NCBI GenBank assembly: GCA_944387895.1
Contig: CALXGQ010000027.1
Span: 1 to 52,255, forward strand
Length of the DNA: 52,255 nt
Direction of reading: 5' to 3'
Source: an uncultured Clostridia bacterium
Lineage (GTDB): Bacteria > Bacillota > Clostridia > Oscillospirales > QAKW01
The notes beneath the pieces are model-generated. The model was given only the letters and a program-made list of their open reading frames with translations. It did not search any database and was not told the origin of the DNA. Shown piece by piece: positions 1 through 6,811 of this stretch (its first letter is position 1; each line of letters opens with the position of its first letter). A program made the translations under genes and the position numbers.

Positions 1-1147
1 CGTAGATTTCATCTTCATCACGGATTTCAACACCCGTCTCACCGAAGATGCGGTCACGCAAAGACTGCTCGTCGTATTCCTCCTGCTCCTGTTCATGCAG
101 CCAAGTATCCAGCAGTTCTTCCGAAGCATTTTTACGTTCAAATTCAGCAGTTGCGGTTTGTACATATGTGCCAAAGATAGATAATTCGTTATATATTTGA
201 TAAAAAACAGCAAGGGTAATCAGTTTGTTATGCGCTATATGATTACGGCTTTTAGTAAATTGCTTTAGCTCAGTTACAAATTTATCTGGATCGGTAAAAT
301 ACTGTGAAAATACATCGTTCCATAAATCAATCTCAATGTCCCGCTTTTTCCTGATAAAATCTCTTGCCGCCTTTGTGTTTTGTCCTTTTAAGTGTTCATT
401 TACCCTTGAAATGTCTGCAGATGTAAGTACAGTATTGCTACTATACACTTTTGCGTCCTGCATCAATTCAGAAAGCATCTCCAATGTCATTGAGAGTAGA
501 GAAGAATTGATATTGGCAAATTGAGGAACTGTTTGCTTAAATGAATTTTCCATTCCTCTAATAGATTCTTTATACTGTTCAAGCCCTGGGTAATTCAGCC
601 AGTTCTGTCCCATGTGCTGAATCAAAACTTCGTTTACAAAAGCTCGTATGCGTTTTTCAAGTCTGAAGAAATGAGGGTACAATTCGGCACACAAATACTC
701 CGATTGATCATCGATCAGCCAAGTACAACCTTGCCAGTCTTTGCTGACTCGATCTTTCAACGCAAGTTTCAACAATTCCAAAGTCTTGTTGTATCTTGTC
801 TCAAAATCGAGACTTTCTATAGTAGGAGATTCAATTTCGATGTGCAGTTGGATGTTGTTTTCCTCACGCTTGTCAAACAAAAAGAAAACTTCATAGGTTA
901 TGCCGCTTATCGTAAGCTGATATGCTTCACGGGCAATACGCTCTCGACAACCAAGATACTTATATTCCGTAAATCCGGAAACACAGGCTTTCACATCGTC
1001 AAGAATAGATTCGCTGTATTCCTTTGAACGTCTTATCTCAACCTTGACTGCATCCTCACCACCAAAGGGGGATTCTCCTGTTTCTTCTGTGCAAACATAC
1101 AGGAGACTTGCATCATTGGGGGAATTGAACATAAATTTAATTGTCAT
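1..1147 (-). CDS. HEPN-motif protein, C-terminus cut by window edge
   Basis: An uninterrupted leftward reading frame of 382 codons starts at ATG 1147, 7 nt behind a GGAGG ribosome binding site, and runs off the left edge, so the C-terminus is missing. There is no signal peptide or membrane segment. Residues 301-306 read R-N-H-I-A-H, which fits the R-x4-H catalytic motif of HEPN ribonucleases. An earlier helical stretch near residues 165-185 (LEKRIRAF, then GQNW) resembles other HEPN-type helices. HEPN proteins are commonly RNases of toxin-antitoxin, abortive-infection and other defence systems; a defence role here is inference. The codons are AT-rich compared with genes to the right, suggesting acquisition. 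I do not recognise the exact family. The frame itself is secure; the HEPN call is moderate. Confidence 0.75.
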   Translation of the reverse strand, partial: MTIKFMFNSPNDASLLYVCTEETGESPFGGEDAVKVEIRRSKEYSESILDDVKACVSGFTEYKYLGCRERIAREAYQLTISGITYEVFFLFDKREENNIQLHIEIESPTIESLDFETRYNKTLELLKLALKDRVSKDWQGCTWLIDDQSEYLCAELYPHFFRLEKRIRAFVNEVLIQHMGQNWLNYPGLEQYKESIRGMENSFKQTVPQFANINSSLLSMTLEMLSELMQDAKVYSSNTVLTSADISRVNEHLKGQNTKAARDFIRKKRDIEIDLWNDVFSQYFTDPDKFVTELKQFTKSRNHIAHNKLITLAVFYQIYNELSIFGTYVQTATAEFERKNASEELLDTWLHEQEQEEYDEQSLRDRIFGETGVEIRDEDEIY

Positions 1148-1468
1148 AGCTTGCCTCCTTCTTCCGGCATTTTGATTCGATATGCAACAATCTAAATACA
1201 ATAAAAGTCTGGATACTCTCGTACCGCAGACTACACAAAACCTTTATTGCATTGTATCTATCCGATAATCCGGTTTATGTAGTCATATCATGTAACACAT
1301 TTTCCTTTATAGCACGACGAACAGCCGAGCGATGTCAAGCATCCTCGGCTAATTCAACCTCCTTATCAAATTTTGTACGCTTATCAGATTGGGTCAAAAT
1401 AAGCAATCAAGAAGCCATTTTGACTTTTCAAAGGCTGTTTCCCGCCTTTTCCAACCTCGCACAAAACC
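1148..1468. other. AT-rich intergenic region, possible gene remnants
   Basis: No convincing intact gene. On the leftward strand one frame reads short coding-like pieces broken by stops (for example KRTKFDKEVELAEDA ending near 1340), which could be remains of a decayed gene. A TTGACA lies near 1330-1335, with TATAAA 21 bp further on; that spacing is too long for a normal sigma-A promoter. The region probably holds the promoter of the HEPN-motif gene, but I cannot place it. Confidence 0.4.
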
Positions 1469-1867
1469 TCATAGCGAAATTGAATTAACCGTGACAACCC
1501 TTGAAAAATCAGCATTTTTCTTGGTTGTCTCTATTATACCTCTTTCCCCGACAAGCGTGTTAAAAAATTGTGGAAGTTCGTCCAGACTCGTTTTGCGAAT
1601 GATATTGCCGACACGGGTGACGCGAGAATCCCCTTTTCCTGAGTACACACCGGAACCCGTTTGCTCCGCGCCTACACACATTGACCTAAATTTCCAAATC
1701 TCATATACCTTGCCTTTATAACCAAGACGTTTCTGTTTGAAGATTATCGGCCCGGGTGAGTCAACTTTGATGGCGATGGCAATAATAATCATTGGAATGC
1801 AACAAATTGCAATACCAAGCACAGAAAAAATAATATCAAGTAACCGTTTGACAAAATGTTTATACAT
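1469..1867 (-). pseudogene. Truncated undecaprenyl-phosphate sugar transferase
   Basis: The 132-residue product has the N-terminal features of the bacterial sugar transferase family (PglC/WcaJ/EpsL type), which puts the first sugar phosphate on undecaprenyl phosphate in capsule or exopolysaccharide synthesis. Visible are the basic start and a hydrophobic re-entrant helix (residues 9-33), the D-S-P-G-P motif (36-40), K-x-R near 45-47, W-K-F-R-S-M (58-63) and the catalytic D-E pair in S-L-D-E-L-P-Q (D96, E97). Family members are about 200 residues and continue with a conserved V-G-P-R-P segment. Here similarity stops near residue 108 and an unrelated tail of about 24 residues follows. It starts at ATG 1867 behind GTGAGG. 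Probably inactive. Confidence 0.7.
1493..1529 (-). repeat. Hairpin at the sugar-transferase breakpoint
   Basis: Two 7-bp arms, GACAACC/GGTTGTC outside and GAAAAAT/ATTTTTC inside, are separated by a small internal loop and closed by GCTG. The hairpin lies where the sugar transferase loses similarity to its family. A TATAAT (1533-1538, leftward) with TTAACA 19 bp upstream sits directly before it, so an RNA starting there would begin with this hairpin. It may be an element end, a terminator or chance. Confidence 0.4.
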
Positions 1868-2136
1868 ATTTTACCTCACATTGTATTCTCGAAATTATAG
1901 AGTTGACATAATTTTTTATAGCGGGCAGAAATAAAAGTAGTCTGCGAAACCCAAAGGACCATCACAGACCAAACATCAGGCGCACTTCGGAAGACCGTTT
2001 GCCTGCAATTCTTTCAAGGGGACAACCTCTGGTTTTTCAGGTGTGCGGGCCGGCAGATCGATTCCCCTCCATAGAGAAGAAATGCGCTTGCCGACTTTTC
2101 TGAAGGTGAAGCTTATTCCCGCTTTACATTATATTG
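1868..2136. other. Long leader upstream of the truncated sugar transferase
   Basis: About 270 nt lie between the strong leftward promoter and the sugar-transferase start. I see no riboswitch I can name. One leftward frame without an ATG start stays open for roughly 50 codons and ends TGA near 1977, with residues such as LPARTPEKPEVV. It could be the tail of a lost gene. Otherwise I see nothing in it. Confidence 0.35.
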
Positions 2137-2160
2137 TTAAAGAAATACGATAACATTAAA

Positions 2161-2189
2161 AGTATACTCCATAAAACGGGGGATGTCAA
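2161..2189 (-). promoter_or_regulatory. Consensus sigma-A promoter, leftward
   Basis: TTGACA (2184-2189) and TATACT (2161-2166) are separated by exactly 17 bp on the minus strand. It points into the long leader of the truncated sugar transferase and, further on, the HEPN-motif gene. Confidence 0.75.
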
Positions 2190-2263
2190 CTTTTCGGCAG
2201 AACATATTTATGGAATTTTCCCGATAATGCGAGGGGCGGGGCGGGGGAGAAACTTCCGCTCCA

Positions 2264-2295
2264 TTAAAAAAAGCACGGTCTAAAACCGTGCTTTT
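2264..2295 (-). terminator. Intrinsic terminator inside the decayed spoIIID frame
   Basis: A perfect 9-bp stem (2271-2279 with 2285-2293) is followed on the minus strand by a run of seven T. It falls within the extended reading frame of the spoIIID remnant. Confidence 0.8.
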
Positions 2296-2552
2296 GCATG
2301 GTATCCGGTGCTTCTTTCCGGAAGGGGAGGGGCGGAAATGGCGGGGCGTTTTCTTCTGCCGAACGCCGGCAATTGTTACGTCTTTATGTACCGTAGATTT
2401 GGAAATTTTAAAGACGGCGGCAGCCTGCCGTACAGTAGCCTTGTTTTGGAGGATATAGGTTCCCAGCTCTTTTGCGCGCTCGTCGCATTGATAATACAAA
2501 TCAACCCCCGCCCTTTCTGCTAAAGTATATGCATAGGGACGGAGGGATATGA

Positions 2553-3491
2553 TTATTGATTTTGGCTGTTATGACGCTCCAAAAAGGCTTCAACGGCCTT
2601 TTCGACGCCGGGCCGGTCCTGCAGAAAGGCGGTTCCATGCCCTGCGCCTTCTACCAGCAGCAGCTCCTTCTCCGCGGCGCAGGCCTCATAGTTGCGCAGG
2701 GTCATCTCCGGTGGAACATAACGATCGGCCTTTCCGTGGATGAAGAGAACGGGGATCCGGTCGTTTGCTTTTAGGGCTTCCAGGGTGGAATATTCGCCCA
2801 AAGCGTAGCCGGCGAATATTTTGGAGAAAAGGGAAAGTCCCGGCATCAAAGCGGGAACGGGCAGCCATTTTTTCTTTTTCATCACATGAGCGACGATTTC
2901 TTTGGGGGAGGTAAAGCCGCAGTCGGCGATAACGCCCCGGACATTGGCGGGCAGCTCCAGACCCAGCGCCATCAGGACGGTCGTGCATCCCATGGAGATG
3001 CCGCTTAAAAAGGTGGGCAGGGCGCCGTATTCGGCGTTGAGGTACCGGATCCAGGAAAGGCAGTCGTATCGCTCCAGAACGCCAAAGCCGATCCATGCCC
3101 CGGTGCTTTTTCCATGGGCCCGCTGATCGACGAGAATCAGCTCATAGCCCTGATTATAGTAAAAATCCATGGCGCAGCCAAAATCTGTTTCCGCGATGGA
3201 ACGGTAGCCGTGAAAAAGAAGGATCCGCCCGACGGGATCCTTCCGGGCAAAGCGTTTTGCCGCCAGCTCCACGCCGTTGGCCTGGATCACCAGCAGCTCG
3301 CCGGAATGCTCCTGAAAGAATACCTGACTGTCGACGATCTCTTTTTGTATTTCAGCCAGAGGATGCCCGGCGGGGATGGAGCGGGTGCGGATATCGTCCG
3401 GGCTGCGCCGCAGAGAAATGATACAGATCAGGACCAGAAACAGAATGATCAGCGCGTCGATGATACCCAGCGCGATCCAGAAGAAAGTCAT
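2553..3491 (-). CDS. Membrane-anchored alpha/beta hydrolase
   Basis: The 312-residue protein has one N-terminal transmembrane helix (residues 4-27) and an alpha/beta-hydrolase domain that probably faces outward. The catalytic triad is visible: nucleophile S166 in G-I-S-M-G, D256 in G-K-A-D-R-Y-V-P and H285 in G-A-G-H-G-T. The oxyanion region is L-F-H-G-Y-R (92-97). The architecture resembles the YqkD-like Firmicutes serine hydrolases (esterase or acylhydrolase type); the substrate cannot be read from sequence. It starts at ATG 3491, 7 nt behind AGAGG. Downstream is the spoIIID remnant, with no clear operon partner. Confidence 0.85.
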   Translation of the reverse strand: MTFFWIALGIIDALIILFLVLICIISLRRSPDDIRTRSIPAGHPLAEIQKEIVDSQVFFQEHSGELLVIQANGVELAAKRFARKDPVGRILLFHGYRSIAETDFGCAMDFYYNQGYELILVDQRAHGKSTGAWIGFGVLERYDCLSWIRYLNAEYGALPTFLSGISMGCTTVLMALGLELPANVRGVIADCGFTSPKEIVAHVMKKKKWLPVPALMPGLSLFSKIFAGYALGEYSTLEALKANDRIPVLFIHGKADRYVPPEMTLRNYEACAAEKELLLVEGAGHGTAFLQDRPGVEKAVEAFLERHNSQNQ

Positions 3492-3551
3492 CGTTTTTTT
3501 ACCTCTTTTCAGAAGAAGCGCCCCGCTTTTTGAAGCAGGGCGCTGGAAAAA

Positions 3552-3959
3552 TCACATATATTTTTTCACAGATTCCGGAGCGGTTTCCGCATCGGCGGAG
3601 ACCAGACAAACCAGCATGGCGTTATTGGCCATGGTGAGCTTTTCCATATTCTCCAGAGCGGCGCCCAGCTCATCCAGATCCTCGCCCACGATTTTCAGCA
3701 GGGAATCCACATATACATTTGTAATATCGTAATTCCCGGCGAAAAGACCGCTGATGAAGCCTTCCAGACCTTCGTTGGTATCGACGGGATAGTTGGTGAT
3801 GTCGATTAACCGCGCCTTATGCGAGATGTCCAGCTTCAGCTTGTCGCCGTATTCAATACACACCACGCTTCCGGTGGCTTCGGCCGCCGCTTTGTTGACC
3901 ATTTCGATGAGCGCTTTGGTTTTTCCGGTGCCTTTTTTCCCCAAGATAACCTTTACCAT
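3552..3959 (-). CDS. Small P-loop ATP-binding protein
   Basis: A 135-residue protein with a Walker A motif G-K-K-G-T-G-K-T at residues 7-14 and a hydrophobic strand ending in D85 (V-Y-V-D) that can act as Walker B. There is no signal peptide or membrane helix. It resembles a conserved small ATP-binding family of Firmicutes with no established role; it is too short to be a PilT-type ATPase. The start ATG 3959 follows AAAGGAGAATGTT. It lies about 55 bp downstream of pgi in the same direction and may be co-transcribed with it. Confidence 0.75.
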   Translation of the reverse strand: MVKVILGKKGTGKTKALIEMVNKAAAEATGSVVCIEYGDKLKLDISHKARLIDITNYPVDTNEGLEGFISGLFAGNYDITNVYVDSLLKIVGEDLDELGAALENMEKLTMANNAMLVCLVSADAETAPESVKKYM

Positions 3960-4014
3960 AACATTCTCCTTTTCTCCGACATCTGAAAATTTACAGAACC
4001 CCGGGCAATGTCGG

Positions 4015-5352
4015 TTAGCCCAGTCTGTTTATTTTCTTATTGATTTCCTCGGTTTCCTGCTCATAGCCGGGCTTGCCCAGGAGCGCAAACATATTTTTCT
4101 TATACGCTTCTACGCCCGGCTGGTTGAAGGGGTTGACGCCCAGCAGATAACCGGAAATGGCGCAGGCTTTTTCAAAGAAATAAACAAGGTATCCGAAATG
4201 ATAGGCGTCATAGGCGTCGAACTCCAGAACGATATTGGGCACGCCGCCGTCGGTATGCGCCAGAACGGTGCCGAGAAAGGCACAGTCGTTGACATACTGA
4301 ACGGTTTTTCCCGCCAGGAAGTTCAGACCGTCGATATCGCCGTCCTCTTCTTCGATGATGATTTTGCTTTTAACGTCCTTGCACTTCAGAACCGTTTCAA
4401 ACATATTGCGGCTTCCGTCCTGCACGAACTGACCCAGAGAATGAAGGTCGGTGGAGAAGGTGGCGGAGGCGGGGAAGAGCCCCTTATGATCCTTGCCTTC
4501 GCTTTCGCCGTAGAGCTGCTTCCACCACTCGGCAAAATACACGCCGGAGGGCTCATAGGTGATCAGCATTTCAATCTCTTTATTTTTGCGCAGGAGCAGG
4601 GTGCGGTCGATCGCATAGGTATAGCAGTCGTTTTCCGCGACCAGCGTATCCATGCGGGCGTCTGCGGCGCCCTTCATAACGGCGTCCAGATCGATGCCTG
4701 CCACCGCGATGGGCAGAAGCCCTACCGCCGTCAGAACGGAAAAACGTCCGCCCACATCGTCGGGTACGACAAAGGTTTCATAACCCTGCTTGTCGGCCAG
4801 CCCCTTCAGGGTGCCGCGCGCTTTGTCGGTGGTGACGAAAATATGATTTTTTGCCTCTTCCGCACCGTATTTTTCTTCGATCATTTTCTTGAAGATCCGG
4901 AAGGCGATGGCCGGCTCGGTGGTGGTGCCGGATTTGGAGATGACGTTGACGGAAAAATCACGCCCTTCGATGATCGACATGATCTCGCTCAGATAGGTGG
5001 AGCTGATGTTGTTGCCGATAAAATAGATATCGGGGGTGTTTTTCTTCATGTTGTTGTAGAGCGGGGAACGGATAAATTCAATGGCCGCTCTGGCGCCCAG
5101 ATAGCTGCCGCCGATGCCGATGACCAGCAGAACTTCGGAATTTTTCTGGATCTTTGCCGCCGCTTCCTTGATGCGGGCGTATTCCTCCTTATCGAAATTC
5201 ATGGGCAGATCCACCCAGCCGAGGAAATCGCTGCCGGGACCCTTTTTATTGTGGAGCATATTATGCGCAACCTCCACGTAGGGCTGGAGATATTCACGCT
5301 CGTGCTCGTTGATGAACTGACTGAGATACTTTTGATTGATTTTAACGGACAT
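4015..5352 (-). CDS. pgi: Glucose-6-phosphate isomerase
   Basis: Interconverts glucose 6-phosphate and fructose 6-phosphate in glycolysis and gluconeogenesis. The 445-residue length is typical of Gram-positive enzymes (about 450). Visible are the sugar-phosphate isomerase core segments [21 protein letters not shown] and [11 protein letters not shown], and the family signature around H-S-L-G-Q-F. I chose ATG 5352 because GGAG lies 11 nt upstream; a GTG at 5388 lies before that ribosome binding site. A promoter with a 17-bp spacer precedes it. Confidence 0.95.
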   Translation of the reverse strand: MSVKINQKYLSQFINEHEREYLQPYVEVAHNMLHNKKGPGSDFLGWVDLPMNFDKEEYARIKEAAAKIQKNSEVLLVIGIGGSYLGARAAIEFIRSPLYNNMKKNTPDIYFIGNNISSTYLSEIMSIIEGRDFSVNVISKSGTTTEPAIAFRIFKKMIEEKYGAEEAKNHIFVTTDKARGTLKGLADKQGYETFVVPDDVGGRFSVLTAVGLLPIAVAGIDLDAVMKGAADARMDTLVAENDCYTYAIDRTLLLRKNKEIEMLITYEPSGVYFAEWWKQLYGESEGKDHKGLFPASATFSTDLHSLGQFVQDGSRNMFETVLKCKDVKSKIIIEEEDGDIDGLNFLAGKTVQYVNDCAFLGTVLAHTDGGVPNIVLEFDAYDAYHFGYLVYFFEKACAISGYLLGVNPFNQPGVEAYKKNMFALLGKPGYEQETEEINKKINRLG

Positions 5353-5405
5353 TACTTTTTGTTCTCCTATTTTTTTATTTACGGACACAGCCTTCTATAT
5401 TTGAT

Positions 5406-5434
5406 ATGATATCATAATCCGGCGGGTTATTCAA
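5406..5434 (-). promoter_or_regulatory. Sigma-A-type promoter of pgi
   Basis: TTGAAT (5429-5434) and TATCAT (5406-5411) with a 17-bp spacer on the minus strand, about 50 bp upstream of the pgi start. Confidence 0.65.
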
Positions 5435-5436
5435 GT

Positions 5437-6570
5437 CTAAACTGCAAAAAAATATTGAACCAAATGGAAAAACAGATGGCCGAAGGTCACTTTTTCCACG
5501 GCTTTTTCAGCCAGTAAATGGATGGAACCGATGGATTCGCCGTTGAGCGTGTAGTCGATCGAGCCCAGCTTCTGGCCGGATTCGACCGGAGCCATAACCG
5601 ATTCTGGAAGGGTAACGGTATAGGTCACGTCCTTTTCCGCGCCCTTTGGCACCAGAAAGGAGGGCTCGGCGGCCAGAACCGGCTGTACGGTATCCTCCAA
5701 ACCCTTGAGAACCGTCACCGGCGCGATGGAGGCGGGCGGTTCCTGATAAATGCCGTATTGGGAAAAGCCGAAATTCAGCAGCGTTTTGGCGTCTTCAAAA
5801 CGGTTGTCGGAGGTTTCGCCGCCCAGCACGACCGCGATCAAAGAGAGGGAATCCCGGGTGGCCGTTGCGGAGAGGCAGTAGCCCGCCGAAGCGGTGAAGC
5901 CGGTTTTGAGCCCGGTGGCGCCTTCGTAGTAACGCACCAGCTTATTGGTGTTGGAGAGGGAAAAGGCGCCGTTGCGCACGGAATCCATCCAGATGGTGGT
6001 GTATTTTTGGATTTCCGGATACTGCATCAGCGCCCGGCTCATAACGGCGATGTCCCGGGCGGTGGTGTAGTGGTCTTCCGTATCCAGGCCGGTGCAGCTG
6101 TTGAAATGCGTGTTGGTCATCCCCAGCTCGGCGGCGCGCTGGTTCATCTGCTCGATGAAAGCGCCGGCGCTGCCGGAGATCGCCTCCGCCATGGCGACGC
6201 AGCAATCATTTGCCGAAACAACCGCAATACATTTCAGCATTTCCTCCGCCGTCATGGTTTCGCCTTCCTTCAGATAGACCTGGCTGCCGCCCATGCCCGA
6301 AGCTTCCGCCGAAACGGAGATCTCGGTGTCCATGGAAATCTTTCCCGCCTCCAGCGCCTCCATGATCAGCAGCATGGTCATGATCTTGGTAACAGAGGCC
6401 GGCGCGCGCTTTTCATCGGCGTTTTTTTCAAAAAGCACGGTTCCGGTGGCCTGATCCATCAGCAGCGCGGAGGGGACGGAAACCTCCGGCGCAGCCTCCG
6501 CCAGGACGGGCATCCGGAGCGCTGCGGCAAAAAGCCCTATTATAATAATAAATGAAGCAAATCTTTTCAT
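5437..6570 (-). CDS. dacF: D-alanyl-D-alanine carboxypeptidase (DacA/DacF type)
   Basis: Low-molecular-weight penicillin-binding protein that removes the terminal D-Ala from peptidoglycan stem peptides. It has a signal peptide (residues 1-24, cleavage near L-A-E-A). The active-site motifs are S59-V-T-K62, S119-A-N121 and K222-T-G224, followed by the C-terminal beta-rich PBP5-like domain (about 285-355) and a weakly amphipathic tail that probably holds it at the membrane. In Bacillus dacF lies directly before spoIIAA; here the spoIIA operon is about 41 kb away, so a vegetative DacA role is equally possible. It starts at ATG 6570 behind GAGGAGGAATAGGG, divergent from the SLH protein gene. Confidence 0.9.
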   Translation of the reverse strand: MKRFASFIIIIGLFAAALRMPVLAEAAPEVSVPSALLMDQATGTVLFEKNADEKRAPASVTKIMTMLLIMEALEAGKISMDTEISVSAEASGMGGSQVYLKEGETMTAEEMLKCIAVVSANDCCVAMAEAISGSAGAFIEQMNQRAAELGMTNTHFNSCTGLDTEDHYTTARDIAVMSRALMQYPEIQKYTTIWMDSVRNGAFSLSNTNKLVRYYEGATGLKTGFTASAGYCLSATATRDSLSLIAVVLGGETSDNRFEDAKTLLNFGFSQYGIYQEPPASIAPVTVLKGLEDTVQPVLAAEPSFLVPKGAEKDVTYTVTLPESVMAPVESGQKLGSIDYTLNGESIGSIHLLAEKAVEKVTFGHLFFHLVQYFFAV

Positions 6571-6580
6571 CCCTATTCCT

Positions 6581-6714
6581 CCTCATGTTGTAACAATATA
6601 TGCGGCCGCACAGGAGGAAAGAAGAAAAAATCAACAAAATTTTCTGATGTTCATGATAAATATGCAAACAATTTTCAAAAAATCCACAAAGTGTTGCATT
6701 TTAACAACATGAGG
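6581..6714. repeat. 11-bp inverted repeat flanking the divergent dacF/SLH region
   Basis: CCTCATGTTGT (6581-6591) and its exact complement (6704-6714) face each other 112 bp apart, so both divergent leaders contain ACAACATGAGG. It could be a shared operator or a shared ribosome-binding context. Confidence 0.4.
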
Positions 6715-6737
6715 TTATGCCCTTTAAACGCTTTTTT

Positions 6738-6746
6738 TGTTATAAT
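6738..6746 (+). promoter_or_regulatory. Extended -10 promoter of the SLH protein gene
   Basis: TGTTATAAT is an exact extended -10 element, 65 bp before the start codon at 6812. No good -35 is visible at the usual spacing, which is common for extended -10 promoters. Confidence 0.55.
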
Positions 6747-6811
6747 GAATCTGCTTGTATATGTAAAATATATACCGTGGCAGTATTTCGTGTAAGGAGT
6801 GAAAGTTTGTT

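Larger units (their letters stand above)
2137..2499 (-). pseudogene. spoIIID: Truncated SpoIIID-like sporulation regulator
   Basis: The first 42 residues match the SpoIIID helix-turn-helix region: D-E-R-A-x-x-L-G-x-Y-I, then T-V-R-Q-A-A-x-x-F and S-K-S-T-V-H-K-D-V-T (33-42). SpoIIID is the mother-cell DNA-binding regulator of about 85-90 residues that acts with sigma-E. After T42 the sequence is unrelated in all three frames, and the basic C-terminal half needed for DNA binding is absent. The 120-codon frame runs through an intrinsic terminator at 2264-2295, which probably marks the end of the ancestral gene. The start is TTG 2499 behind AAAGGGCGGGGG. I infer a deletion or replacement of the 3-prime half; a working copy would have to lie elsewhere. 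Confidence 0.65.

Noticed and set aside
1252..1721. Two rightward frames (78 and 110 codons) over the sugar-transferase end
   Set aside because: No ribosome binding sites, and one overlaps the recognisable sugar transferase in antisense.
3517..3544. Inverted repeat between the P-loop gene and the hydrolase gene as a terminator
   Set aside because: The stem exists, but no T tract follows on either strand.
3793..5409. 538-codon rightward frame opposite pgi
   Set aside because: Covers two true genes in antisense and has no family features.
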